NCBI GenBank assembly: GCA_036245525.1
Contig: BTPG01000004.1
Span: 162,693,025 to 162,757,024 of the forward strand
DNA: 64,000 nucleotides
Direction: 5' to 3'
Origin: Semisulcospira habei
Lineage: Eukaryota; Mollusca; Gastropoda; Semisulcospiridae
Shown here piece after piece: positions 18,890-32,400 of the stretch. Under the pieces are notes generated by a model, which searched no databases, was not told where the DNA came from, and saw only the letters and a program-made list of their open reading frames with translations. How positions within the stretch are numbered: position 1 is the stretch's first letter; the number at the start of each line of letters is the position of its first letter. Made by a program: the position numbers and the translations under genes.

Positions 18890-21800
18890 CACAAACCAGA
18901 TAGGTGAGGCTAGCGCTGGCAGAATTGTCAGTACTCAAACCAAGGGGAATCACAGCGCTGGACAGACAACAGTTAGATCCCCTGCCCCCGCCTATCAGGC
19001 ACCCAATCGCCAGCCCACAGAGAAATACGCAGGTATATAATAAGACAATCATTTCCATTCCTAATAAGAATGGATCAGGTCTCTTATATAACCCATGTCT
19101 TTCTCCGGAACTTAGGAAGTAGGCAGGAGAAACATACATACACAAACATGAAGGTGCGCTACTATATGTGGTCGGGTAAATACCCTGATTTCCCACAGTA
19201 GATGCACAGAACATTACACAACAATGTAACGATACAAATTTTGCCTCGAGTTATACATGATACTCACAAACCAGATAGGTGAGGCTAGCGCTGGCAGAAT
19301 TGTCAGTACTCAAACCAAGGGGAATCACAGCGCTGGACAGACAACAGTTAGATCCCCTGCCCCCGCCTATCAGGCACCCAATCGCCAGCCCACAGAGAAA
19401 TACGCAGGTATAGAATAAGACAATCATTTCCATTCCTAATAAGAATGGATCAGGTCTCTTATATAACCCATGTCTTTCTCCGGAACTTAGGAAGTAGGCA
19501 GGAGAAACATACATACACAAACATGAAGGTGCGCTACTATATGTGGTCGGGTAAATACCCTGATTTCCCACAGTAGATGCACAGAACATTACACAACAAT
19601 GTAACGATACAAATTTTGCCTCGAGTTATACATGATACTCACAAACCAGATAGGTGAGGCTAGCGCTGGCAGAATTGTCAGTACTCAAACCAAGGGGAAT
19701 CACAGCGCTGGACAGACAACAGTTAGATCCCCTGCCCCCGCCTATCAGGCACCCAATCGCCAGCCCACAGAGAAATACGCAGGTATAGAATAAGACAATC
19801 ATTTCCATTCCTAATAAGAATGGATCAGGTCTCTTATATAACCCATGTCTTTCTCCGGAACTTAGGAAGTAGGCAGGAGAAACATACATACACAAACATG
19901 AAGGTGCGCTACTATATGTGGTCGGGTAAATACCCTGATTTCCCACAGTAGATGCACAGAACATTACACAACAATGTAACGATACAAATTTTGCCTCGAG
20001 TTATACATGATACTCACAAACCAGATAGGTGAGGCTAGCGCTGGCAGAATTGTCAGTACTCAAACCAAGGGGAATCACAGCGCTGGACAGACAACAGTTA
20101 GATCCCCTGCCCCCGCCTATCAGGCACCCAATCGCCAGCCCACAGAGAAATACGCAGGTATATAATAAGACAATCATTTCCATTCCTAATAAGAATGGAT
20201 CAGGTCTCTTATATAACCCATGTCTTTCTCCGGAACTTAGGAAGTAGGCAGGAGAAACATACATACACAAACATGAAGGTGCGCTACTATATGTGGTCGG
20301 GTAAATACCCTGATTTCCCACAGTAGATGCACAGAACATTACACAACAATGTAACGATACAAATTTTGCCTCGAGTTATACATGATACTCACAAACCAGA
20401 TAGGTGAGGCTAGCGCTGGCAGAATTGTCAGTACTCAAACCAAGGGGAATCACAGCGCTGGACAGACAACAGTTAGATCCCCTGCCCCCGCCTATCAGGC
20501 ACCCAATCGCCAGCCCACAGAGAAATACGCAGGTATAGAATAAGACAATCATTTCCATTCCTAATAAGAATGGATCAGGTCTCTTATATAACCCATGTCT
20601 TTCTCCGGAACTTAGGAAGTAGGCAGGAGAAACATACATACACAAACATGAAGGTGCGCTACTATATGTGGTCGGGTAAATACCCTGATTTCCCACAGTA
20701 GATGCACAGAACATTACACAACAATGTAACGATACAAATTTTGCCTCGAGTTATACATGATACTCACAAACCAGATAGGTGAGGCTAGCGCTGGCAGAAT
20801 TGTCAGTACTCAAACCAAGGGGAATCACAGCGCTGGACAGACAACAGTTAGATCCCCTGCCCCCGCCTATCAGGCACCCAATCGCCAGCCCACAGAGAAA
20901 TACGCAGGTATAGAATAAGACAATCATTTCCATTCCTAATAAGAATGGATCAGGTCTCTTATATAACCCATGTCTTTCTCCGGAACTTAGGAAGTAGGCA
21001 GGAGAAACATACATACACAAACATGAAGGTGCGCTACTATATGTGGTCGGGTAAATACCCTGATTTCCCACAGTAGATGCACAGAACATTACACAACAAT
21101 GTAACGATACAAATTTTGCCTCGAGTTATACATGATACTCACAAACCAGATAGGTGAGGCTAGCGCTGGCAGAATTGTCAGTACTCAAACCAAGGGGAAT
21201 CACAGCGCTGGACAGACAACAGTTAGATCCCCTGCCCCCGCCTATCAGGCACCCAATCGCCAGCCCACAGAGAAATACGCAGGTATAGAATAAGACAATC
21301 ATTTCCATTCCTAATAAGAATGGATCAGGTCTCTTATATAACCCATGTCTTTCTCCGGAACTTAGGAAGTAGGCAGGAGAAACATACATACACAAACATG
21401 AAGGTGCGCTACTATATGTGGTCGGGTAAATACCCTGATTTCCCACAGTAGATGCACAGAACATTACACAACAATGTAACGATACAAATTTTGCCTCGAG
21501 TTATACATGATACTCACAAACCAGATAGGTGAGGCTAGCGCTGGCAGAATTGTCAGTACTCAAACCAAGGGGAATCACAGCGCTGGACAGACAACAGTTA
21601 GATCCCCTGCCCCCGCCTATCAGGCACCCAATCGCCAGCCCACAGAGAAATACGCAGGTATAGAATAAGACAATCATTTCCATTCCTAATAAGAATGGAT
21701 CAGGTCTCTTATATAACCCATGTCTTTCTCCGGAACTTAGGAAGTAGGCAGGAGAAACATACATACACAAACATGAAGGTGCGCTACTATATGTGGTCGG

Positions 21801-24800
21801 GTAAATACCCTGATTTCCCACAGTAGATGCACAGAACATTACACAACAATGTAACGATACAAATTTTGCCTCGAGTTATACATGATACTCACAAACCAGA
21901 TAGGTGAGGCTAGCGCTGGCAGAATTGTCAGTACTCAAACCAAGGGGAATCACAGCGCTGGACAGACAACAGTTAGATCCCCTGCCCCCGCCTATCAGGC
22001 ACCCAATCGCCAGCCCACAGAGAAATACGCAGGTATAGAATAAGACAATCATTTCCATTCCTAATAAGAATGGATCAGGTCTCTTATATAACCCATGTCT
22101 TTCTCCGGAACTTAGGAAGTAGGCAGGAGAAACATACATACACAAACATGAAGGTGCGCTACTATATGTGGTCGGGTAAATACCCTGATTTCCCACAGTA
22201 GATGCACAGAACATTACACAACAATGTAACGATACAAATTTTGCCTCGAGTTATACATGATACTCACAAACCAGATAGGTGAGGCTAGCGCTGGCAGAAT
22301 TGTCAGTACTCAAACCAAGGGGAATCACAGCGCTGGACAGACAACAGTTAGATCCCCTGCCCCCGCCTATCAGGCACCCAATCGCCAGCCCACAGAGAAA
22401 TACGCAGGTATAGAATAAGACAATCATTTCCATTCCTAATAAGAATGGATCAGGTCTCTTATATAACCCATGTCTTTCTCCGGAACTTAGGAAGTAGGCA
22501 GGAGAAACATACATACACAAACATGAAGGTGCGCTACTATATGTGGTCGGGTAAATACCCTGATTTCCCACAGTAGATGCACAGAACATTACACAACAAT
22601 GTAACGATACAAATTTTGCCTCGAGTTATACATGATACTCACAAACCAGATAGGTGAGGCTAGCGCTGGCAGAATTGTCAGTACTCAAACCAAGGGGAAT
22701 CACAGCGCTGGACAGACAACAGTTAGATCCCCTGCCCCCGCCTATCAGGCACCCAATCGCCAGCCCACAGAGAAATACGCAGGTATAGAATAAGACAATC
22801 ATTTCCATTCCTAATAAGAATGGATCAGGTCTCTTATATAACCCATGTCTTTCTCCGGAACTTAGGAAGTAGGCAGGAGAAACATACATACACAAACATG
22901 AAGGTGCGCTACTATATGTGGTCGGGTAAATACCCTGATTTCCCACAGTAGATGCACAGAACATTACACAACAATGTAACGATACAAATTTTGCCTCGAG
23001 TTATACATGATACTCACAAACCAGATAGGTGAGGCTAGCGCTGGCAGAATTGTCAGTACTCAAACCAAGGGGAATCACAGCGCTGGACAGACAACAGTTA
23101 GATCCCCTGCCCCCGCCTATCAGGCACCCAATCGCCAGCCCACAGAGAAATACGCAGGTATAGAATAAGACAATCATTTCCATTCCTAATAAGAATGGAT
23201 CAGGTCTCTTATATAACCCATGTCTTTCTCCGGAACTTAGGAAGTAGGCAGGAGAAACATACATACACAAACATGAAGGTGCGCTACTATATGTGGTCGG
23301 GTAAATACCCTGATTTCCCACAGTAGATGCACAGAACATTACACAACAATGTAACGATACAAATTTTGCCTCGAGTTATACATGATACTCACAAACCAGA
23401 TAGGTGAGGCTAGCGCTGGCAGAATTGTCAGTACTCAAACCAAGGGGAATCACAGCGCTGGACAGACAACAGTTAGATCCCCTGCCCCCGCCTATCAGGC
23501 ACCCAATCGCCAGCCCACAGAGAAATACGCAGGTATAGAATAAGACAATCATTTCCATTCCTAATAAGAATGGATCAGGTCTCTTATATAACCCATGTCT
23601 TTCTCCGGAACTTAGGAAGTAGGCAGGAGAAACATACATACACAAACATGAAGGTGCGCTACTATATGTGGTCGGGTAAATACCCTGATTTCCCACAGTA
23701 GATGCACAGAACATTACACAACAATGTAACGATACAAATTTTGCCTCGAGTTATACATGATACTCACAAACCAGATAGGTGAGGCTAGCGCTGGCAGAAT
23801 TGTCAGTACTCAAACCAAGGGGAATCACAGCGCTGGACAGACAACAGTTAGATCCCCTGCCCCCGCCTATCAGGCACCCAATCGCCAGCCCACAGAGAAA
23901 TACGCAGGTATAGAATAAGACAATCATTTCCATTCCTAATAAGAATGGATCAGGTCTCTTATATAACCCATGTCTTTCTCCGGAACTTAGGAAGTAGGCA
24001 GGAGAAACATACATACACAAACATGAAGGTGCGCTACTATATGTGGTCGGGTAAATACCCTGATTTCCCACAGTAGATGCACAGAACATTACACAACAAT
24101 GTAACGATACAAATTTTGCCTCGAGTTATACATGATACTCACAAACCAGATAGGTGAGGCTAGCGCTGGCAGAATTGTCAGTACTCAAACCAAGGGGAAT
24201 CACAGCGCTGGACAGACAACAGTTAGATCCCCTGCCCCCGCCTATCAGGCACCCAATCGCCAGCCCACAGAGAAATACGCAGGTATAGAATAAGACAATC
24301 ATTTCCATTCCTAATAAGAATGGATCAGGTCTCTTATATAACCCATGTCTTTCTCCGGAACTTAGGAAGTAGGCAGGAGAAACATACATACACAAACATG
24401 AAGGTGCGCTACTATATGTGGTCGGGTAAATACCCTGATTTCCCACAGTAGATGCACAGAACATTACACAACAATGTAACGATACAAATTTTGCCTCGAG
24501 TTATACATGATACTCACAAACCAGATAGGTGAGGCTAGCGCTGGCAGAATTGTCAGTACTCAAACCAAGGGGAATCACAGCGCTGGACAGACAACAGTTA
24601 GATCCCCTGCCCCCGCCTATCAGGCACCCAATCGCCAGCCCACAGAGAAATACGCAGGTATAGAATAAGACAATCATTTCCATTCCTAATAAGAATGGAT
24701 CAGGTCTCTTATATAACCCATGTCTTTCTCCGGAACTTAGGAAGTAGGCAGGAGAAACATACATACACAAACATGAAGGTGCGCTACTATATGTGGTCGG

Positions 24801-27800
24801 GTAAATACCCTGATTTCCCACAGTAGATGCACAGAACATTACACAACAATGTAACGATACAAATTTTGCCTCGAGTTATACATGATACTCACAAACCAGA
24901 TAGGTGAGGCTAGCGCTGGCAGAATTGTCAGTACTCAAACCAAGGGGAATCACAGCGCTGGACAGACAACAGTTAGATCCCCTGCCCCCGCCTATCAGGC
25001 ACCCAATCGCCAGCCCACAGAGAAATACGCAGGTATAGAATAAGACAATCATTTCCATTCCTAATAAGAATGGATCAGGTCTCTTATATAACCCATGTCT
25101 TTCTCCGGAACTTAGGAAGTAGGCAGGAGAAACATACATACACAAACATGAAGGTGCGCTACTATATGTGGTCGGGTAAATACCCTGATTTCCCACAGTA
25201 GATGCACAGAACATGACACAACAATGTAACGATACAAATTTTGCCTCGAGTTATACATGATACTCACAAACCAGATAGGTGAGGCTAGCGCTGGCAGAAT
25301 TGTCAGTACTCAAACCAAGGGGAATCACAGCGCTGGACAGACAACAGTTAGATCCCCTGCCCCCGCCTATCAGGCACCCAATCGCCAGCCCACAGAGAAA
25401 TACGCAGGTATAGAATAAGACAATCATTTCCATTCCTAATAAGAATGGATCAGGTCTCTTATATAACCCATGTCTTTCTCCGGAACTTAGGAAGTAGGCA
25501 GGAGAAACATACATACACAAACATGAAGGTGCGCTACTATATGTGGTCGGGTAAATACCCTGATTTCCCACAGTAGATGCACAGAACATTACACAACAAT
25601 GTAACGATACAAATTTTGCCTCGAGTTATACATGATACTCACAAACCAGATAGGTGAGGCTAGCGCTGGCAGAATTGTCAGTACTCAAACCAAGGGGAAT
25701 CACAGCGCTGGACAGACAACAGTTAGATCCCCTGCCCCCGCCTATCAGGCACCCAATCGCCAGCCCACAGAGAAATACGCAGGTATAGAATAAGACAATC
25801 ATTTCCATTCCTAATAAGAATGGATCAGGTCTCTTATATAACCCATGTCTTTCTCCGGAACTTAGGAAGTAGGCAGGAGAAACATACATACACAAACATG
25901 AAGGTGCGCTACTATATGTGGTCGGGTAAATACCCTGATTTCCCACAGTAGATGCACAGAACATTATACAACAATGTAACGATACAAATTTTGCCTCGAG
26001 TTATACATGATACTCACAAACCAGATAGGTGAGGCTAGCGCTGGCAGAATTGTCAGTACTCAAACCAAGGGGAATCACAGCGCTGGACAGACAACAGTTA
26101 GATCCCCTGCCCCCGCCTATCAGGCACCCAATCGCCAGCCCACAGAGAAATACGCAGGTATAGAATAAGACAATCATTTCCATTCCTAATAAGAATGGAT
26201 CAGGTCTCTTATATAACCCATGTCTTTCTCCGGAACTTAGGAAGTAGGCAGGAGAAACATACATACACAAACATGAAGGTGCGCTACTATATGTGGTCGG
26301 GTAAATACCCTGATTTCCCACAGTAGATGCACAGAACATTACACAACAATGTAACGATACAAATTTTGCCTCGAGTTATACATGATACTCACAAACCAGA
26401 TAGGTGAGGCTAGCGCTGGCAGAATTGTCAGTACTCAAACCAAGGGGAATCACAGCGCTGGACAGACAACAGTTAGATCCCCTGCCCCCGCCTATCAGGC
26501 ACCCAATCGCCAGCCCACAGAGAAATACGCAGGTATAGAATAAGACAATCATTTCCATTCCTAATAAGAATGGATCAGGTCTCTTATATAACCCATGTCT
26601 TTCTCCGGAACTTAGGAAGTAGGCAGGAGAAACATACATACACAAACATGAAGGTGCGCTACTATATGTGGTCGGGTAAATACCCTGATTTCCCACAGTA
26701 GATGCACAGAACATTACACAACAATGTAACGATACAAATTTTGCCTCGAGTTATACATGATACTCACAAACCAGATAGGTGAGGCTAGCGCTGGCAGAAT
26801 TGTCAGTACTCAAACCAAGGGGAATCACAGCGCTGGACAGACAACAGTTAGATCCCCTGCCCCCGCCTATCAGGCACCCAATCGCCAGCCCACAGAGAAA
26901 TACGCAGGTATAGAATAAGACAATCATTTCCATTCCTAATAAGAATGGATCAGGTCTCTTATATAACCCATGTCTTTCTCCGGAACTTAGGAAGTAGGCA
27001 GGAGAAACATACATACACAAACATGAAGGTGCGCTACTATATGTGGTCGGGTAAATACCCTGATTTCCCACAGTAGATGCACAGAACATTACACAACAAT
27101 GTAACGATACAAATTTTGCCTCGAGTTATACATGATACTCACAAACCAGATAGGTGAGGCTAGCGCTGGCAGAATTGTCAGTACTCAAACCAAGGGGAAT
27201 CACAGCGCTGGACAGACAACAGTTAGATCCCCTGCCCCCGCCTATCAGGCACCCAATCGCCAGCCCACAGAGAAATACGCAGGTATAGAATAAGACAATC
27301 ATTTCCATTCCTAATAAGAATGGATCAGGTCTCTTATATAACCCATGTCTTTCTCCGGAACTTAGGAAGTAGGCAGGAGAAACATACATACACAAACATG
27401 AAGGTGCGCTACTATATGTGGTCGGGTAAATACCCTGATTTCCCACAGTAGATGCACAGAACATTACACAACAATGTAACGATACAAATTTTGCCTCGAG
27501 TTATACATGATACTCACAAACCAGATAGGTGAGGCTAGCGCTGGCAGAATTGTCAGTACTCAAACCAAGGGGAATCACAGCGCTGGACAGACAACAGTTA
27601 GATCCCCTGCCCCCGCCTATCAGGCACCCAATCGCCAGCCCACAGAGAAATACGCAGGTATAGAATAAGACAATCATTTCCATTCCTAATAAGAATGGAT
27701 CAGGTCTCTTATATAACCCATGTCTTTCTCCGGAACTTAGGAAGTAGGCAGGAGAAACATACATACACAAACATGAAGGTGCGCTACTATATGTGGTCGG

Positions 27801-27832
27801 GTAAATACCCTGATTTCCCACAGTAGATGCAC
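18890..27832 (-). repeat. Main arm of the array, about 23.9 units
   Basis: Unit landmarks on the plus strand: CACAAACCAGATAGGTGAGG, two AGCGCT palindromes about 45 bases apart, GATCCCCTGCCCCCGCC, CATTCCTAATAAGAATGG (hairpin), CTACTATATGTGG...CCACAGTAG (hairpin around GGGTAAATACCC) and CTCGAGTTATACATGATACT. Confidence 0.9.
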
Positions 27833-28771
27833 TACTTCCTAAGTTCCGGAGAAAGACATGGGTTATATAAGAGACCTGATCCATTCTTATTAGGAATGGA
27901 AATGATTGTCTTATTCTATACCTGCGTATTTCTCTGTGGGCTGGCGATTGGGTGCCTGATAGGCGGGGGCAGGGGATCTAACTGTTGTCTGTCCAGCGCT
28001 GTGATTCCCCTTGGTTTGAGTACTGACAATTCTGCCAGCGCTAGCCTCACCTATCTGGTTTGTGAGTATCATGTATAACTCGAGGCAAAATTTGTATCGT
28101 TACATTTTGTGTAATGTTCTGTGCATCTACTGTGGGAAATCAGGGTATTTACCCGACCACATATAGTAGCGCACCTTCATGTTTGTGTATGTATGTTTCT
28201 CCTGCCTACTTCCTAAGTTCCGGAGAAAGACATGGGTTATATAAGAGACCTGATCCATTCTTATTAGGAATGGAAATGATTGTCTTATTCTATACCTGCG
28301 TATTTCTCTGTGGGCTGGCGATTGGGTGCCTGATAGGCGGGGGCAGGGGATCTAACTGTTGTCTGTCCAGCGCTGTGATTCCCCTTGGTTTGAGTACTGA
28401 CAATTCTGCCAGCGCTAGCCTCACCTATCTGGTTTGTGAGTATCATGTATAACTCGAGGCAAAATTTGTATCGTTACATTGTTGTGTAATGTTCTGTGCA
28501 TCTACTGTGGGAAATCAGGGTATTTACCCGACCACATATAGTAGCGCACCTTCATGTTTGTGTATGTATGTTTCTCCTGCCTACTTCCTAAGTTCCGGAG
28601 AAAGACATGGGTTATATAAGAGACCTGATCCATTCTTATTAGGAATGGAAATGATTGTCTTATTCTATACCTGCGTATTTCTCTGTGGGCTGGCGATTGG
28701 GTGCCTGATAGGCGGGGGCAGGGGATCTAACTGTTGTCTGTCCAGCGCTGTGATTCCCCTTGGTTTGAGTA
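27832..28771 (+). repeat. Inverted terminal arm of the array, about 2.5 units
   Basis: Orientation flips at GTAGATGCAC/CTACTTCC, sharing a single C (27832). About 115 bases of a unit, or that plus whole units, are missing between the two sides. The arm ends at GGTTTGAGTA, directly before the right TSD. Confidence 0.85.
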
Positions 28772-28784
28772 CGCACAAATATCT
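28772..28784. repeat. Right 13-bp direct repeat (TSD) of the 375-bp array
   Basis: CGCACAAATATCT. It resembles the unit sequence that would follow the break (CTGACAATT against CGCACAAAT, 6 of 9), a possible microhomology at the internal priming site. Confidence 0.8.
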
Positions 28785-29924
28785 GACAAAGGAGGTAGAA
28801 AATAAGGCCTAATATTAATGCTATACAGTGTCCAAAGCTGTTCTGCTACCTGAAAATACGTCGCAACTTGGAAGCAAAGCGTCACCGTATGACGCTTGTC
28901 TTCGATATCGACTCACTCGGGACCGGACGTCGTCTTGGTTTTGTAAATTTGCCGTGGAAACACACTTGAAAAATCATGAGATCGGTCATGTTATCCCCAG
29001 AATAGTAACTCGCGTGTAAATGTAAAAGAGCTCGTGCGTGCGTAATCGAAAGAGGAGACGACAATTAAAAAAATAATGCGTTTTTAAATACAACTGATTG
29101 TCTGTTGTTTACCATAGTACGTGAGTTTTGTGTGTGTGAAATGGCCTCTTGTGGGTATTGTGGCAGTAGCTTGTAGACCAAGCGCCATATCAAGAAACAG
29201 CGTTTGGAATCCCTGCCGTATGCTAAAAACGTGTAGGAGTCGTGGCGCGGCGCTAAACGACAGATTTGTTTTTTCAAAGAAAGGAACCAGAGAAGCAACC
29301 TACCTGGAGCTTCTATGTCGCCATAAAGTCATGTAGAAGGTTTTATTAAATACACAAGCCAATCAGCTATTGCGACGTGAAAGATTTCAGACCTCCCGCA
29401 ATTTTCTCCACAACAAATTGAAGAATTTGGTCGGATAAATAGATTCCACGTCATTAGCATATTTGATGGTAACAAGAAAACGTTTACGGCACTCGACAGC
29501 ACTGAAGATGACGTCATATTCTTGTTCATAATTCCTTTGACGCCTCATTCTTGCAGTACATATAAAAACACTGTACTCTTTGGGAAGGCTCTTTACGGAA
29601 AGAAAAAGAAAAATACTAAGTAATTCTGCACCACCAGCTAATACTTTTACTAAGACAAATCTGTGGCGGATATGAAAGCACCACGTGTTCAAAACTGGAG
29701 ATTTTTCCCGGTCTAACGACGAAAACAACCTACCCCAAGCAACGGAGCCACTCCGATTCTAGTGCGCGCCATGATTTCTGAAGGGAACTTAGGCGTTTGA
29801 AAAGCATTAGGATCCAAAATATCTTATGCACCACCGTCAAATCATCCGGTAAGTTAATGCGCCACTGATTTTCAGCGGTTGGATTCGGGGCCTCGGTTTT
29901 AGAGCCCCCAAAATTAACTGAGTT
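28785..29924. other. Anonymous sequence with second copy of repeat R2
   Basis: The R2 copy at about 29172-29262 (GTAGACCAAGCGCC, AACAGCGTTTGGAATCC, AAAACGTGTAGGAG) is uninterrupted. Elsewhere only short frames are seen. Confidence 0.4.
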
Positions 29925-30130
29925 ACACACACTGGCACACAGAAATAAAGATGGACGCACGGCGATTCCCGCCATTCGTAAGCTCTGTGGTCTGGCGTAG
30001 CATAGCTTTTCTGAAGAAGATTAATAGCACGAGCAGCGAAATGACGTCACTTCAAGCTTCACGTCATGGCATCATTAGTCCCACGACGCCGTGTTCATAG
30101 TGACGACTCGATGTTATACGTCATCATCGC
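29925..30130 (+). repeat. Dispersed repeat family R1, copy B
   Basis: Shares CCCGCCATT, GCTCTGTGG, GAAATGACGTCAC, GCTTCACGTCATGGCAT and CCACGACGCCGTG with copies A (12437-12790) and C (31380-31740, inverted). Confidence 0.6.
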
Positions 30131-30448
30131 AGCACTAACATTTGACGTATTGGAGGATCAAACTTGGCAATTTTCTTGCTGATTTTCACACCTAGGGCTT
30201 ACAGGTGACAATTTGACCTAATCCTACCCCAGAGCCGGGACAAACAGCAGGAGTATGCAAACAATGTTTATGAAAAATCATGCGGGTATAGACAGGTTTT
30301 TTTTCGTTAATAAAACAGTTTTACAAATAACTCCGAAAAAGTGGTGCAGAAAATTGTCTGATTTTCACACCTAGAGCATACAGGTCACAATTGACCTAAT
30401 CGTACCCGACAGTCGAGACAAACTGTAGGCTTATGTAAATACCGTATA

Positions 30449-30451
<3 letters not shown>
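30131..30451. repeat. Imperfect tandem pair, GATTTTCACACCTAG
   Basis: GATTTTCACACCTAGGGC...CAGGTGACAATTTGACCTAAT near 30180 recurs as GATTTTCACACCTAGAGC...CAGGTCACAATTGACCTAAT near 30359, period about 180. No gene. Confidence 0.5.
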
Positions 30452-31220
<769 letters not shown>

Positions 31221-31379
31221 TAGCTTGAAAATAGACATTGGATGAGCTCGTTAGCCAGCTTTGTGCCTCTTCGTAATAAGTAATTCATTGCCGAAAAAAA
31301 AAGTAAGAATTCTCGATTCGAGAGAAGGATCAGACAGTAACGATGACGTAACGGCGCCAAACACGTCAGTGTTACACAA

Positions 31380-31740
31380 TGTTCTTAAATTGTCGCAAAG
31401 CACAAGATGTCAGTGTTATACAATGTTTCTGAATTGACATCAAATTCGTCACTGTGTAGACGGCGTCATAGGACTAGCGATGCCATGACGTAAAGCTTAT
31501 AGTGACGTCATTTTGTTGCTCGTCGCTATATCAGCCCACAGTCCCAGAGCGTACTAATGGCGGGAAGCGCCATGTGTCCGTCTTTATTTATGTACGCTTG
31601 ATCAGAGGTTTGGTTAGAGAGGAGAGAAATGGATCAGAAGGATAAGCTTAAAAATATGAACATGAACCCCGAATGTTCCTAAAAGAAAAGCGCATGTGAG
31701 CTCCAAACAATACGGTAGACGTTGGGATGGAATCCTCATT
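31380..31740 (-). repeat. Dispersed repeat family R1, copy C (inverted)
   Basis: The complement carries the same blocks as copy A in the same order, including TGACGTCA, GGCGGGAAGCGCC and GAACATTCGGGG-like sequence, and extends to the GGATTCCATCCC region. It is the longest match to copy A. Confidence 0.65.
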
Positions 31741-32400
31741 TTGTTTCACCTTAATCTGTAAGAATAAATAAATCACATCCGACACTCTTCAATGACAATA
31801 TTGAGTAGCTCAGAATAACACTTCTGTAGCCAGGATGTGTACTGTACAAACGGGTTTTTTTTTTTTTCGTGTGGGGAAGCACTTACGTTCAAAGTCGACG
31901 CCGCAAACCGCCAGTGTAAAACTGTATGGCAGATGTGTGAATAATGTATCAGCTCTCTCGTGCATGGTTTAGCTGTGGTGCACCCGGTGAGAGAAATTCA
32001 CTAATGTTTCGGCGTGATTGATCGCCACGCCCCTACAGCGCAATGAGGTGGTGTTTCCCGATCTCAGGTCATTCGTCAAGGTGAGCTCTATCTCCGTGCG
32101 AAATGGATCATCTCTACTATTCAGCGCAGGGTTTTCATAAGAAACTGCCCCTAGTTGAAAACAAATGAGGCTGTCCGCTTATGACAAAATGGGTATGCTA
32201 ATGAATTCGCTCCACCTGGACTGAAAAATAGGTAAAGTTTATCCACTTCCATGCTTTCACCAGCAGGTTTCTGGAGAGAGATTAAAAAAATTTAAAAAAA
32301 AAAAAAAAAACACCCGTATTTCATGGGGAAGGGTGTTCACTTGTCTGTTAATTGTTACTATCGCCGAGTCAGAGTCAGTATAAATAGTCTAACAGTGAGA
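31741..32400. other. No feature recognised
   Basis: Anonymous sequence with an A-run near 32295. Confidence 0.4.

Larger units (their letters stand above)
18890..28771 (-). mobile_element. 9.9-kb array of about 26 375-bp units inserted as one retroposon
   Basis: About 23.9 units run in one orientation (18890-27832) and about 2.5 in the other (27832-28771). The period is exactly 375 and units are nearly identical; only a few variant bases were noticed (19038 and 20163 share T for G; 25215; 25967; a one-base deletion near 28106). The outer left end, on the minus strand, is CACCTATCTGGTTTGTG, exactly the end of the isolated copies at 6.2 and 33.3 kb. A perfect 13-bp direct repeat brackets the whole array. 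Terminal inversion plus TSD is the pattern of LINE twin priming. Each unit holds a 112-codon frame with a hydrophobic segment, but the diverged isolated copies do not keep the frame, so I do not call it a gene. Confidence 0.85.

Noticed and set aside
28020..28070. tRNA-type Pol III B box (GGTTTGAGTAC) making the unit a tRNA SINE
   Set aside because: The match to GGTTCGANTCC is partial and no A box was found at suitable spacing.
28249..28280. Hammerhead ribozyme in the 375-bp unit
   Set aside because: CTGATC-stem-GAAA lacks the GA of CUGANGA, and no convincing third stem with a cleavage triplet could be placed. Kept only as a near-miss.
18890..28771. CRISPR array
   Set aside because: Units are 375 bp and identical throughout; there are no short repeats alternating with unique spacers, and the context is eukaryotic.
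18849..28812. The 112-codon frame in every 375-bp unit (hydrophobic segment, many cysteines, period divisible by three, one stop per unit) as a multigene family
   Set aside because: Conservation among units is simply DNA identity. The diverged copies at 6.2 and 33.3 kb have one- and four-base indels and keep landmarks at DNA level, not the frame.
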